Below are positions 53,032-62,833 of a stretch of 64,000 nucleotides of DNA, piece by piece (within the stretch, counting starts at the first letter, position 1; every line of letters starts with the position of its first letter). The stretch spans positions 1 to 64,000 of the forward strand of contig JAVBPD010000002.1 in the NCBI GenBank assembly GCA_031549885.1. Direction: 5' to 3'. Below the pieces are notes generated by a model. It did no database searches. It was given only the letters and a program-made list of their open reading frames with translations, and had not been told where the DNA came from. The position numbers and the translations under genes are program-made. This stretch comes from WQUF01 sp031549885 (GTDB lineage Bacteria > Bacillota > Clostridia > Clostridiales > Clostridiaceae).

Positions 53032-56000
53032 TTATTTTTTAACAATTTTAGACCAAAAATTTATTGTTTCTTCACCAGTTGCAGGCAAACTATAACTTCC
53101 AGCAGACACTAAAGCAATAGATTCTAAGCTCTTATTATTATTTTTATCTATAGAATATGCTGTTATTTTATCTTCTTTCTTTAAATTTACATTGCTAGGA
53201 ACATCTACTTGCCATTTTCCATCTGCGTCTATAATATTAGTAGCTTGAGTTCCATCAGGAAATGTTACAACAACTTTTCTACCTGGCTCACCTTTTCCAT
53301 AAATTGTCCTATCTCCTTCTTTAATAGGTCCATTTATAATTGGCTGTATAGGAAATGCAGATACTGCTTTAACAACAATGTCGCTTGTAATTCCATCAGG
53401 TGTTGTTTCTATTGCTGATATCCTATCTCCAGGTTTTAAAGTATTCTTATCAGGAACATTAATAGCCCAATATCCATTTTCATCTACTATTGTATTTATT
53501 CTAGTTCCATCAGGGAATGTTACCTCAATAGTATTTAAAGGTGTACCTTTTCCTGTTATAAATTTGTCTCCAGGGGTTAATTGATCTACTATTGGCGTTG
53601 GCTTAGTTGTATCTATAACCTTTCTGTATGCCTCAAGGCTTGCATTTTTATTTTTATCTTCAACATATGCTCTAATTACATCATTTGGCCTTAATATTGT
53701 TCCTTGAGGAACAGGTACTTCCCATTTTCCATCGACTCCTATTGGAGCTTTTTGAGTAGTTCCATTTGGAAATGTTACAACTATAGTCTTATTAGGTTCA
53801 CCTTGACCTTTAATTTTTATATCATCAGGACTAATAGGCCCATTTATAATTGGAGCACTTGGATATTGCCCTACAATTTGTGTTTCAGGATTGCTAATGC
53901 TTCCATTTGGCGTTTTTTCAACAGCTGTTACTATATCAGCAGGTTTTAAATCTACATCGCTTGGCACTTCACCTTTCCATTTTCCTTCGCTATCTACTTT
54001 TATATCTTTTATCACTGACCCATCTGGCAGTGTAATGTCAATTGTGTCATCTACCTTTCCTCTGCCTATAATAAACCTATCTCCAGGAGTTATTTCATGG
54101 ATAATTGGAGATGGTTTTTCCTCATCTGTTACTTTAACGTTTATTGAAGTGCTTTTATCTCCATTTTCATCTTCTGTATAAGCGTTAATGTTATCATAAG
54201 GTTTTAAATTAACTCCATCTGGTATAGGAGATTCCCATTTCCCATTTTGTCCAATAGGAGCTTTAACTATTGTTCCATCAGGGAAAGTTATTACCACCTT
54301 TTTCCCAGGTTCTCCACGTCCTGTTATCTTGGCGTCGCTTGGTAAAACTGGCCTATCTATCGTTGGTGGCTGTGGCAAAGGTGGCACAATTTTCGATATT
54401 TCATCGCTTGGAATTCCATTTGGATTTGTCTCTACAGCTTTTACTTCATCTCCTGGGTTTAATGGATTATCTGCATTAATAGACCAATTGCCATTTTCAT
54501 CAACTTTAGTTTCTTTTTTGCTACCATTAGGCAATGTCACATTTATAGTATCTCCTTTAGTTCCTTTACCACTTATAGTTGTAGTTCCTGGTTTTATTGG
54601 ATCTATGCTAGGATTAGGTTTTGTAGAATCTATTACTTTCTTTGAATCCTCTGGACTTTTATTGCTATTTTTATCCTCAGCATAAGCTTTTATAACATCT
54701 CCTTTTTTTAAATTTGTTCCAGTTGGAACTTGAACATTCCAATTTCCATTTTCATCCACTGTTGTCTTCTGTGTTGATCCATTAGGAAATGTTACTATAA
54801 TATACTTTCCTGGTTCTCCTTTACCAAATATTTTTATATCTGTTTGTTTAATAGGCCCATTTATTATAGGTGCAGTAGGTAAAGGTTCTACTGTTTTGTA
54901 AGCTGGATCGCTAATATTTCCATTCGGATCCTTTTGTACCGCTATAACCTCATCATCAGGTTTTAGATTTGTATTTATATTTGTTTTCCAATCTCCATCT
55001 GAATCAACAGGTATATCTTTTATTTTCGTTCCATCAGGAAGGGTTAAATCGATCTTATCTCCTAGTATTCCTTTACCGCTTATTTGTTTATCTCCAGGTA
55101 AAATAGTATTTATGATAGGTTTATCCACCTTAACTGTATTATTGGTAGTATTTCCTGTACTATTATTAGATGTGGTGTTCCTTGTTGTGTTTGATGTTGT
55201 ATTTGCTTTAGTAGTGTTACTCGTTTTACTAGTTGTATTTGAAGTATTAGTAGCATTTGTGGTGTTTGTAGTATTTGTATCAACCACTGATGCTTTGGCT
55301 TCAGGACTTTTATTTCCATTTTTATCTTCTTCATGCGCTTTCACTTCATCTCCTGGAGTTAATGTGGTTCCTTGAGGAACTTGTACAGACCAATTGCCAT
55401 TATCATCTATTGGAGCCTTAACAGTAGAACCATTAGGGAATGTTACAACAACATCTTTTCCAGGTTCTCCTTTTCCTGTTATTGTAGTATCAGTTTTATT
55501 TATAGGTCCATTTATAATTGGCGCCTTTGGTAAATCTGGTACCTTTTCTTTTACTGGATCTGAAATTGTTCCATTTGGTGTTTCTTCAGTGGCAATTATT
55601 TCGTCTCCAGGGTTTAATGGTGTAGGAATATTTGTAGTCCAGTTTCCATTGTCGTCTACTTCTATATTAGGTAAAACTGTTCCATTAGGTAATGTTACAT
55701 TTATAGTATCTCCCTTAGTTCCTTTACCACTTATAGTTGTATCACCTGGGTTTAATGGATTTATACTAGGTGTTGGTTTTTGTGTATTTGCTGTTGTATT
55801 TTGGGTCGTCGTATTTGTGGTATTTAGGGCTGTGGTGTTCGATGTATTTGGAGCTGTGGTATTTAGGGATGTTGTGTTTAGGGCGGTGGTGTTTGGTGCT
55901 GTGGTGTTTGGCGCTGTTGTATTTGGCTCTGTTGTGTTTGGCGCTGTTGTATTTGGAATTGTGGTATTTGGCGCTGTTGTATTTGGTGCTGTTGTGTTTG

Positions 56001-58500
56001 GTGCTGTTGTATTTGGCGCTGTTGTATTTGGTGCTGTTGTATTTGGTGCTGTTGTGTTTGGTGCTGTTGTATTTGGAACTGTTGTATTTGGCGCTGTTGT
56101 ATTTGGAACTGTGGTGTTTGGTGCTGTGGTGTTTGGCGCTGTTGTGTTTAGCGCTGTTGTATTTGTGGCTGTGGTATTTGGCGCTGTTGTGTTTAGCGCT
56201 GTTGTATTTGGCTCTGTGGTATTTGGCGCTGTTGTATTTGGCTCTGTGATATTTGGCGCTGTTGTGTTTGGTGCTGTTGTATTTGACGCTGTTGTATTTG
56301 GCGCTGTTGTATTTGGCTCTGTGATATTTGGCGCTGTTGTGTTTGGTGCTGTGGTGTTTGGCGCTGTTGTGTTTGGTGCTGTGGTGTTTGGCGCTGTTGT
56401 GTTTGGTGCTGTGGTGTTTGGCGCTGTTGTGTTTAGCGCTGTTGTATTTGGTGCTGTGGTGTTTGGCTCTGTTGTATTTGGTGCTGTTGTGTTTGGTGCT
56501 GTTGTGTTTGGCGCTGTTGTATTTGAGGCTGTTGTGTTTGGCGCTGTTGTATTTGGCGCTGTTGTATTTGGTGCTGTTGTGTTTGGCTCTGTTGTATTTG
56601 GTGCTGTTGTATTTGGTGCTGTGGTGTTTGCTGCTGTTGTATTTGGTGCTGTTGTATTTGAGGCTGTTGTATTTGGGGTTGTACTATTTGTAGTGTTTTG
56701 AATTGGTGCATATACAAATATAATTTCATGGTCTCCATCTAAATTATTAATATTTGCTGTTGTAGTCCCTTGTAAAATACCATCTATTTTAACGTCAACG
56801 GGAGTGTAATTAGGTATATTTGGAACTTGTTTTGAATAATTATCTCCTGCATTTATGATTATGCTCGTATCCACTTGTGCAATTGTTCCATCAAATGTTT
56901 GATATTTTTCAGTTATAGTGCATTTTTTTTGCTCAACATTATAAGTAATGCTAGACTTTGCAATATCATCTAAAGCTACATTTTCTTTTGTTCCATCAAC
57001 GCCCATGTAATTCCCATCTAGATTAGCATTTAATATAACTTGCTCCGCAGAATTTGTTATAGTATCAAACTTTACAATAGAAGTTTGATTTGGTCCTAAA
57101 AATTTATGATCAGATCCAGTTCCTACGGGAATTATTAATACTCCAGTTTGGCTATTATAGCTAAAACTTAAAGAAGAAAGTTTTATACCATCTACCTCAA
57201 CTGAGTTCTCAACAAGATTAGTTCCTGCTGGTAATGATAATGTTAACTTTGAATCCCATAAGCCTGATTTATTTTGCAAGTCAGTTGTTATACTTACTAT
57301 GTTATTAACAGTATTTCCAGCATATTTATTTACTGATGCATTGTTTGTTATATTCATATTTATAATTGGATATTCAATATCCACCGTCAAAGCAATTAAA
57401 TTAACATGCTGTACATCTTTCTCAGTATTTATATTAAACTCGAATTTATCCACATTATTTTTTAAAAGTGGGCTGCTTAAATTTTTCAAAAAAATATCCT
57501 TATTGCTATCTCCTGAATATGTTGTCCAATTAGGATTAATATCAGAAATTAAAATTCCATTTTCCGTCATCATTCCTTTAAAAAAGTCGTCTTCTTTGTG
57601 ATATGAATCAAAAACATTATCACTATTTATTTTAGAGTTATTTGAATATTGAATTAAAGTGCCATAGTCCTTACCAAATATGGATATATCATTTCCGCCA
57701 TCTCCTGTAACTAAGATTTGCCCAGTTATATTTCCAGTAGATTTAGTTTGAAGTCCCGGTTGATAAACTGTTAAACTTTTTGATGAATCTGCCGTAACTA
57801 TACTGGCACCAGCATTTACCACCGTCTTTCTAAATGGCAAATTTGAGCTTTCTTCTATTACTATAACTTCCCAAGAAGCTATTGGATCTGATTCATCTGC
57901 GTTTATAAAGCTTATATCTTTTCCTATATAAACTCCATTGCCATTTCTCTTTATAAAATCTGTTACATCTACAATGGCTGTAACCTCAGACGGGTTTTCA
58001 GATGGATTTGATAAGTACTCTGGAAATGCTTTTAATTCTTCTCCACTTGGAGAAATTAAAGTCATGGGGTAATTTAATAAATCTATTTTTCCATCATTTG
58101 AAATAGTTCTAATATCAGAATCTAAAATCCCAGCTTGTTCTATACTTCTATCGTGAAAGTCAGATGAGGAATAAATTAAAAATGCCTGTTTAACGCCTCC
58201 AGGTCCTTTGGTATAAATAGCTTCACTTGCATTAATTATTCCTTTGTTACCTATATTTATAGCGCTTTCTTTAGGAACTTCGTATAGTGTATAATGATCT
58301 ACTCCATAAGTATTTGAGTTACCAAAAATATTAAATTCATATCTACCAACTGAATCAAATATAGAATCATCAAAATTATGGCTTGAATCTACTACTGCTG
58401 AAACTTTATTTATTCTATGATTAAGTAAAATTCCAATTATCATAGTAAAAACAAAAACCTTTATAACAAATCTCTTTAACCCATTTTTATTGTTAACCAT
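53032..58500 (-). CDS. giant repeat-rich surface protein 2 (NTTAP tract and Ig-like repeats)
   Basis: 1,822 residues. Signal peptide about 1-35; N-terminal region clearly paralogous to protein 1 to about 520. A MucBP-like segment (about 525-600, ITEKYQTFDGTIAQVD) precedes the NTTAP tract of about 60 units (602-905). A second Thr/Asn/Ser-rich linker lies at about 1070-1120. Roughly ten Ig-like repeats with INGPI, ITGKGEPGK and GNWSVQVP motifs fill about 915-1800. It ends SLPATGEETINFWSKIVKK. AAAGGAG precedes the ATG. Surface adhesin or biofilm matrix protein is likely. Confidence 0.9.
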   Translation of the reverse strand: MVNNKNGLKRFVIKVFVFTMIIGILLNHRINKVSAVVDSSHNFDDSIFDSVGRYEFNIFGNSNTYGVDHYTLYEVPKESAINIGNKGIINASEAIYTKGPGGVKQAFLIYSSSDFHDRSIEQAGILDSDIRTISNDGKIDLLNYPMTLISPSGEELKAFPEYLSNPSENPSEVTAIVDVTDFIKRNGNGVYIGKDISFINADESDPIASWEVIVIEESSNLPFRKTVVNAGASIVTADSSKSLTVYQPGLQTKSTGNITGQILVTGDGGNDISIFGKDYGTLIQYSNNSKINSDNVFDSYHKEDDFFKGMMTENGILISDINPNWTTYSGDSNKDIFLKNLSSPLLKNNVDKFEFNINTEKDVQHVNLIALTVDIEYPIINMNITNNASVNKYAGNTVNNIVSITTDLQNKSGLWDSKLTLSLPAGTNLVENSVEVDGIKLSSLSFSYNSQTGVLIIPVGTGSDHKFLGPNQTSIVKFDTITNSAEQVILNANLDGNYMGVDGTKENVALDDIAKSSITYNVEQKKCTITEKYQTFDGTIAQVDTSIIINAGDNYSKQVPNIPNYTPVDVKIDGILQGTTTANINNLDGDHEIIFVYAPIQNTTNSTTPNTTASNTTAPNTTAANTTAPNTTAPNTTEPNTTAPNTTAPNTTAPNTTASNTTAPNTTAPNTTAPNTTEPNTTAPNTTALNTTAPNTTAPNTTAPNTTAPNTTAPNTTAPNTTAPNITEPNTTAPNTTASNTTAPNTTAPNITEPNTTAPNTTEPNTTALNTTAPNTTATNTTALNTTAPNTTAPNTTVPNTTAPNTTVPNTTAPNTTAPNTTAPNTTAPNTTAPNTTAPNTTAPNTTIPNTTAPNTTEPNTTAPNTTAPNTTALNTTSLNTTAPNTSNTTALNTTNTTTQNTTANTQKPTPSINPLNPGDTTISGKGTKGDTINVTLPNGTVLPNIEVDDNGNWTTNIPTPLNPGDEIIATEETPNGTISDPVKEKVPDLPKAPIINGPINKTDTTITGKGEPGKDVVVTFPNGSTVKAPIDDNGNWSVQVPQGTTLTPGDEVKAHEEDKNGNKSPEAKASVVDTNTTNTTNATNTSNTTSKTSNTTKANTTSNTTRNTTSNNSTGNTTNNTVKVDKPIINTILPGDKQISGKGILGDKIDLTLPDGTKIKDIPVDSDGDWKTNINTNLKPDDEVIAVQKDPNGNISDPAYKTVEPLPTAPIINGPIKQTDIKIFGKGEPGKYIIVTFPNGSTQKTTVDENGNWNVQVPTGTNLKKGDVIKAYAEDKNSNKSPEDSKKVIDSTKPNPSIDPIKPGTTTISGKGTKGDTINVTLPNGSKKETKVDENGNWSINADNPLNPGDEVKAVETNPNGIPSDEISKIVPPLPQPPTIDRPVLPSDAKITGRGEPGKKVVITFPDGTIVKAPIGQNGKWESPIPDGVNLKPYDNINAYTEDENGDKSTSINVKVTDEEKPSPIIHEITPGDRFIIGRGKVDDTIDITLPDGSVIKDIKVDSEGKWKGEVPSDVDLKPADIVTAVEKTPNGSISNPETQIVGQYPSAPIINGPISPDDIKIKGQGEPNKTIVVTFPNGTTQKAPIGVDGKWEVPVPQGTILRPNDVIRAYVEDKNKNASLEAYRKVIDTTKPTPIVDQLTPGDKFITGKGTPLNTIEVTFPDGTRINTIVDENGYWAINVPDKNTLKPGDRISAIETTPDGITSDIVVKAVSAFPIQPIINGPIKEGDRTIYGKGEPGRKVVVTFPDGTQATNIIDADGKWQVDVPSNVNLKKEDKITAYSIDKNNNKSLESIALVSAGSYSLPATGEETINFWSKIVKK
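55787..56695 (-). repeat. 15-bp minisatellite coding NTTAP, about 60 copies
   Basis: About 909 bp, with substitutions at position 4 or 5 of the unit (E, S, L, V, I or A-A) and NITEP variants. Higher-order structure is visible: NITEP units occur twice, 75 bp apart, and a 30-bp dimer alternates at about 56331-56440. Confidence 0.95.
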
Positions 58501-58844
58501 ATTTTTCTCCTTTGTTATAAAAGAATGGTGAATAATTTAATCAAATTAAAATTTACTGATTATATTTTATGAAATTAAATATAAATTTAAACATTAGTTA
58601 TTATTTTAAAAAAAGATTATAAGCGATTAATTAAGTTAATAAAACCATATAAAGCATTCATATGACGCATTTATTTTTTTAAGCATCAATTATTTTTTTA
58701 ACATATATTCCCTATATAATTAATAATTATTTAATACTTTTTTTAAAGATTGTTAATATTTTTGTCAAATTTTTTATTTTATTTAAAAAAGCCATTGTAA
58801 AATTATTTTATCAATTTTACAATGACTTAATTAATATAAATTAT
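58501..58844. other. 345-nt AT-rich spacer between the giant gene and oppF
   Basis: No coding sequence. It holds the ribosome site AAAGGAG of giant protein 2 at the left, a possible minus-strand -10 TATAAT at 58621-58616, an isolated TTGACA at 58768-58763 without a clear partner, and the opp terminator at the right end. Confidence 0.6.
58785..58828 (-). terminator. terminator of the opp operon
   Basis: Perfect 12-bp stem CATTGTAAAATT / AATTTTACAATG (58793-58804 with 58813-58824), followed by GGCTTTTTT on the minus strand, after oppF. Confidence 0.92.
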
Positions 58845-59819
58845 TTATTTAACTAAAAGGCAAGAGCAGAAATGTCCAGGTTTTATTTCTCTAAGCTTTG
58901 GTGTCACATCAGAGCATTCTGGTTTTGCAAACCTACATCTTTTAACAAATCTGCAACCAGGTTGTGGATTTATAGGACTTGGAACCTCTCCTTGCAATTT
59001 AATTCTTACTCTAGTTTTTTCAATTTCTGGATCAGGTACTGGTATAGCGGATAATAGCGCCTGAGTGTATGGATGAAGCGGTTCATTATATAAAACGCTA
59101 CTTGGCGCAAGTTCCATCATGCATCCAAGGTACATAACTCCAACCCTATCAGAAATATGCTTAACCATTGATAAATCATGAGCTATAAATAAATAAGTTA
59201 ATCCCAATTCTTTTTGAAGTTTTATTAGTAAATTTACTACTTGCGCTTGAATGGAAACGTCAAGGGCTGATATAGGTTCATCGCAAACTATGAATTTTGG
59301 TTCAACAGCAAGAGCTCTAGCTATTCCAATCCTCTGTCTTTGCCCACCAGAAAACTCATGTGGAAAACGTGAAGCATGCTCTTTATTAAGTCCAACTAAT
59401 TCAAGCACCTCATAAATTCTTGATTGCCTTTTTTCACCAGTGTATATGTTGTGAATGTCTATGCCTTCAGCTACAATTTCCCCTACAGTCATTCTTGGGT
59501 TAAGGGATGCATAAGGATCCTGGAAAATTATCTGAGCTTCTTTTGTAAAAGCTTTTCTCTGTTCACCAGAAAGCTTATGAATGTCTATATTATTAAACAA
59601 AACTTCTCCGCCTGTAGCATCGTAAAGCCTCATAATGGTTCTTCCACATGTAGTTTTTCCACATCCTGATTCTCCAACAAGACCTACTGTTTCTCCTTCT
59701 CCAATGTCAAATGAAACATCATCTACAGCTTTGAGTATTTGATTTTTTCCAACATTAAAATATTTTTTTAAATTTTTAACCTGTATATATTTACTTTTAT
59801 CTTTTTTATTGTCTGCCAT
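58845..59819 (-). CDS. oppF: oligopeptide ABC transporter ATPase OppF
   Basis: 324 residues; ATPase of the peptide importer. GESGCGKTTC Walker A, EFSGGQRQR signature, FIVCDEPISALDVS Walker B. The C-terminal extension keeps the Cys-rich sequence QPGCRFVKRCRFAKPEC, a possible Fe-S site. Its ATG overlaps the oppD stop (TAATG), with GGAGGTG upstream. Last gene of the operon. Confidence 0.95.
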   Translation of the reverse strand: MADNKKDKSKYIQVKNLKKYFNVGKNQILKAVDDVSFDIGEGETVGLVGESGCGKTTCGRTIMRLYDATGGEVLFNNIDIHKLSGEQRKAFTKEAQIIFQDPYASLNPRMTVGEIVAEGIDIHNIYTGEKRQSRIYEVLELVGLNKEHASRFPHEFSGGQRQRIGIARALAVEPKFIVCDEPISALDVSIQAQVVNLLIKLQKELGLTYLFIAHDLSMVKHISDRVGVMYLGCMMELAPSSVLYNEPLHPYTQALLSAIPVPDPEIEKTRVRIKLQGEVPSPINPQPGCRFVKRCRFAKPECSDVTPKLREIKPGHFCSCLLVK

Positions 59820-60862
59820 TAATTTGCACCTCCTAAAGATGCAGGTTTTGAAACTTTTGGTGCATATTCATGTTTTAACCAGCAACTTACTTCATGAGTT
59901 TCACTAAACCTTGTTACATCGGGCATATTATCCTTGCATATCTTCATGCAATATTCGCATCTTGAAGCAAAAGGACATCCCTTTGGAGGGCTTAATAAAT
60001 CAGGAGGCGTTCCTTGTATTGAATAAAGATGAGCTTTATTTTCTGTTTCAACTCTAGGAACTGATTGCAAAAGTGCCCAAGTATAAGGATGTTGTGGATT
60101 TGCAAAAATTTCTTCTATGGTCCCTCGCTCTATAATCATTCCTGCATACATAACTTGAATCCTATGAGCCATGCTTGCAACTACACCAAGATCATGAGTA
60201 ATCATTATTACAGATGTTCCCAATTTCTTCTGCAAATCTTCTATTAATTCCAATATCTGAGCTTGTATCGTAACGTCTAGTGCGGTTGTAGGTTCATCAG
60301 CAATTAAAATTTCAGGGTCGCAAGCCAGAGCTATAGCTATCATAATTCTCTGCCTCATACCTCCTGAAAATTGATGAGGATATTGATCAAGCCTTGATTC
60401 TGGTGAAGGTATCTGAACTAGCTTCATAAGATTTATAGCTTCTTTTTTTGCTTCTTCCTTTGAAATCTTTTTATGAGCTAAAATTCCTTCAGTAATTTGA
60501 GTTCCAATTTTCATAGTTGGGTTTAAAGATGTCATTGGGTCTTGAAATATCATTCCAATCTGGCTTCCTCTTATATCTACCATATCTTTATCAGGAATTG
60601 TTGCAAGATTTTTTCCCATAAACATTATTTGAGAATCTTTCTTAATCTCCCCTGGCGGCATTGAAATAAGTCTCATAATGGATTTTGAAGTAATGGTTTT
60701 CCCACATCCAGATTCACCAACAATAGCTAAAGTTTCACCTTTATAAAGATCAAAATCTACTCCTCTTACCGCTTGCACTTCACCAGCATAAGTGTGAAAG
60801 GATACTCTTAAATTTCTTACTTCTAAAACCTTTTCTTGTGATTTTTCTTTTAAATCTCTCAT
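59819..60862 (-). CDS. oppD: oligopeptide ABC transporter ATPase OppD
   Basis: 347 residues: GESGCGKTITS Walker A, QFSGGMRQR signature, ILIADEPTTALDV Walker B. C-terminal Cys motif intact: GCPFASRCEYCMKIC and later EVSCWL, matching the Cys residues known to bind a [4Fe-4S] cluster in related Dpp ATPases. AGGAGG precedes the ATG. Middle gene of oppA-B-C-D-F. Confidence 0.95.
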   Translation of the reverse strand: MRDLKEKSQEKVLEVRNLRVSFHTYAGEVQAVRGVDFDLYKGETLAIVGESGCGKTITSKSIMRLISMPPGEIKKDSQIMFMGKNLATIPDKDMVDIRGSQIGMIFQDPMTSLNPTMKIGTQITEGILAHKKISKEEAKKEAINLMKLVQIPSPESRLDQYPHQFSGGMRQRIMIAIALACDPEILIADEPTTALDVTIQAQILELIEDLQKKLGTSVIMITHDLGVVASMAHRIQVMYAGMIIERGTIEEIFANPQHPYTWALLQSVPRVETENKAHLYSIQGTPPDLLSPPKGCPFASRCEYCMKICKDNMPDVTRFSETHEVSCWLKHEYAPKVSKPASLGGAN

Positions 60863-60871
60863 AGTATCCTC

Positions 60872-61786
60872 CTATTGTCTAAGCTTTGGATCAAGAGCAT
60901 CTCTTAAACCATCACCCATTAAGTTAAATGAAAGCATTGTCAACGCAAGTGCAAGAGCTGGATAAAATAATTGATAAGGGTAAAATTGCAATTGCTTTTG
61001 AGCATCTGCAAGAAGCGTTCCCCAGCTAGGATTTGGTGGTGGAACTCCTATTCCAACGAAACCCAAGAAAGCTTCTGCAAAAATAAGTCCAGGGATTTCA
61101 AGGGTAGCTGATACTATCAATATGCTTACAACGTTTGGTATTAAGTGTTTAAATATTATTCTCATTGGAGGAGCGCCTAAAGCTCTTGCTGCAAGTACAT
61201 AGTCTTGCTCTTTAAGCTGTAATATTTGTCCTCTTACTAAACGAGCTGTGCTTACCCATCCAGATACGCTTACTGCTATGATTATAGCTACAATACCTCT
61301 TCTTAATATCAAAGAAACCATTATAACGATTAACATATATGGTATAGATGATATTACTTCAGCTATTCTCATCATTACTATATCTACTGCACCGCCTAAA
61401 TATCCAGAAATACCGCCATATATTGTACCTACTACTATGATAAAAAAGGCACCAACTACACCAATGGTTAAGGAAACCCTTCCTCCAAGCCAAACTCTAA
61501 GCCAAAGGTCTCTTCCCATTATGTCTGTTCCAAACAAATACCCTGGCAAATAAAATTTATTCTTAATAGGAATATTTTTTCCAGCAAAATCATGTGGATT
61601 AAATATAGGAGCAAATATTGAAAGCAAAACTATAATTAAAAGTATTATTGCCGAAACAACTGCAACTTTATTTTTTTTAAATCTTCTCCAAGCATCTTGA
61701 GCAAAAGACATATTAGGTCTTACTATTGCATCAGCGCCTTTCGTATTAATGCCTACTACTTTAAAATCTTCTCTTTTAATGTCCAA
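60872..61786 (-). CDS. oppC: oligopeptide ABC transporter permease OppC
   Basis: 304 residues, six membrane helices, long N-terminal cytoplasmic segment. FGTDIMGRDLWLR and the EAA loop AARALGAPPMRIIFKHLIPN are typical. TTG start with AGGAGG about 8 nt upstream. Follows oppB by 16 nt. Confidence 0.94.
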   Translation of the reverse strand: MDIKREDFKVVGINTKGADAIVRPNMSFAQDAWRRFKKNKVAVVSAIILLIIVLLSIFAPIFNPHDFAGKNIPIKNKFYLPGYLFGTDIMGRDLWLRVWLGGRVSLTIGVVGAFFIIVVGTIYGGISGYLGGAVDIVMMRIAEVISSIPYMLIVIMVSLILRRGIVAIIIAVSVSGWVSTARLVRGQILQLKEQDYVLAARALGAPPMRIIFKHLIPNVVSILIVSATLEIPGLIFAEAFLGFVGIGVPPPNPSWGTLLADAQKQLQFYPYQLFYPALALALTMLSFNLMGDGLRDALDPKLRQ

Positions 61787-61802
61787 AGTATTAACCTCCT
61801 AA

Positions 61803-62732
61803 CTATGCTTTTTTAGATACTCTGATCCTTGGATCAACAATACCATAAAGTATATCTACAAGTAAAAGAGAAACAAGGTAAAGCAAGGATATTACTATAT
61901 TAAATCCAAGTATTAATGGATAATCTTGTGCAGTTATAGCAGAAACATATTCTCCTCCAAGCCCAGGAATATTAAATACTCTTTCAATTGTAAGTGATCC
62001 AAAAATAACACCTAAGAATTGAACTGGTAGATATGTTATAACAGGCAATATTGCATTTCTTAAAAGGTGCTTAACTGTAACTGCGAAGCTAGAAATACCC
62101 TTCGCCTTAGCTGTTAACATGTAATCCTGACCAATAACCTCAAGGCTTGATGCCCTCATATATCTTGAATAAGAAGCAATGGAACTAAAACTAAAAGCTA
62201 AAGTAGGGAGTATGCTAAATTCAAAACCTCTAAATCCTGATATTGGGAACCATTTCAGTGTAACGGCAAATACAAATTGCAATAAAAACGCCATTACAAA
62301 AGCCGGAGTAGATATTCCAACAAGGGCAATTATCATTACAGATCTATCCAACGTCTTTCCTCTATTAAGAGCTGCTAAAACTCCAAGAGTACATCCAATA
62401 ATTACACCAATTCCTATAGCTTGCCAACCTATCTGCATAGAAGAAGGAAGACCAGATTTTAATTTATCAATAACTGTTCTACCAGGTTGCTTTAAAGATT
62501 CCCCGATATTTCCCTTTAATAAGTTTCCTAAAAATACCACATATTGAGTAGTAACAGGTTTGTCAAGACCATATTTTTTATAAAAATTTTCTCTAACGCT
62601 TTTGGGAAGTTTGTTTGCATCTGCTGCAAGCGGATCCCCCGGAATAGCATGCATCATGAAAAAAGTTATGGTTATTATTATAAATAATGTTAATAAAATA
62701 AACCCTATTCTTTTTAGGGAGTAAATGAGCAT
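61803..62732 (-). CDS. oppB: oligopeptide ABC transporter permease OppB
   Basis: 309 residues, six membrane helices. MMHAIPGDPLAADANK N-terminal motif and the EAA loop AKAKGISSFAVTVKHLLRN are family traits. AAAGGAGG precedes the ATG. It is separated from oppA by a strong hairpin that may lower its expression relative to oppA. Confidence 0.94.
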   Translation of the reverse strand: MLIYSLKRIGFILLTLFIIITITFFMMHAIPGDPLAADANKLPKSVRENFYKKYGLDKPVTTQYVVFLGNLLKGNIGESLKQPGRTVIDKLKSGLPSSMQIGWQAIGIGVIIGCTLGVLAALNRGKTLDRSVMIIALVGISTPAFVMAFLLQFVFAVTLKWFPISGFRGFEFSILPTLAFSFSSIASYSRYMRASSLEVIGQDYMLTAKAKGISSFAVTVKHLLRNAILPVITYLPVQFLGVIFGSLTIERVFNIPGLGGEYVSAITAQDYPLILGFNIVISLLYLVSLLLVDILYGIVDPRIRVSKKA

Positions 62733-62763
62733 AGATTTCCTCCTTTATTCATCATTAAACATT

Positions 62764-62787
62764 GCAGCAAGGATAAATCCTTGCTGC
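62764..62787 (-). terminator. oppA-oppB intergenic hairpin
   Basis: GCAGCAAGGAT / ATCCTTGCTGC (62764-62774 with 62777-62787), GC-rich, with no clear T-run. A partial terminator or mRNA stabiliser that keeps the binding protein more abundant than the channel. Confidence 0.75.
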
Positions 62788-62833
62788 ATACAATAAAACT
62801 ATTACCTTTAAGAAGATTTATACAAATAGTTAT

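Noticed and set aside
55394..56701. Long plus-strand open frame of Gly-Ala-Val-Val-Phe repeats opposite giant protein 2
   Set aside because: It is the antisense reading of the NTTAP minisatellite; the repeat unit has no stop in that frame. No ribosome site or signal supports it. The similar frame at 50200-50493 has the same cause.
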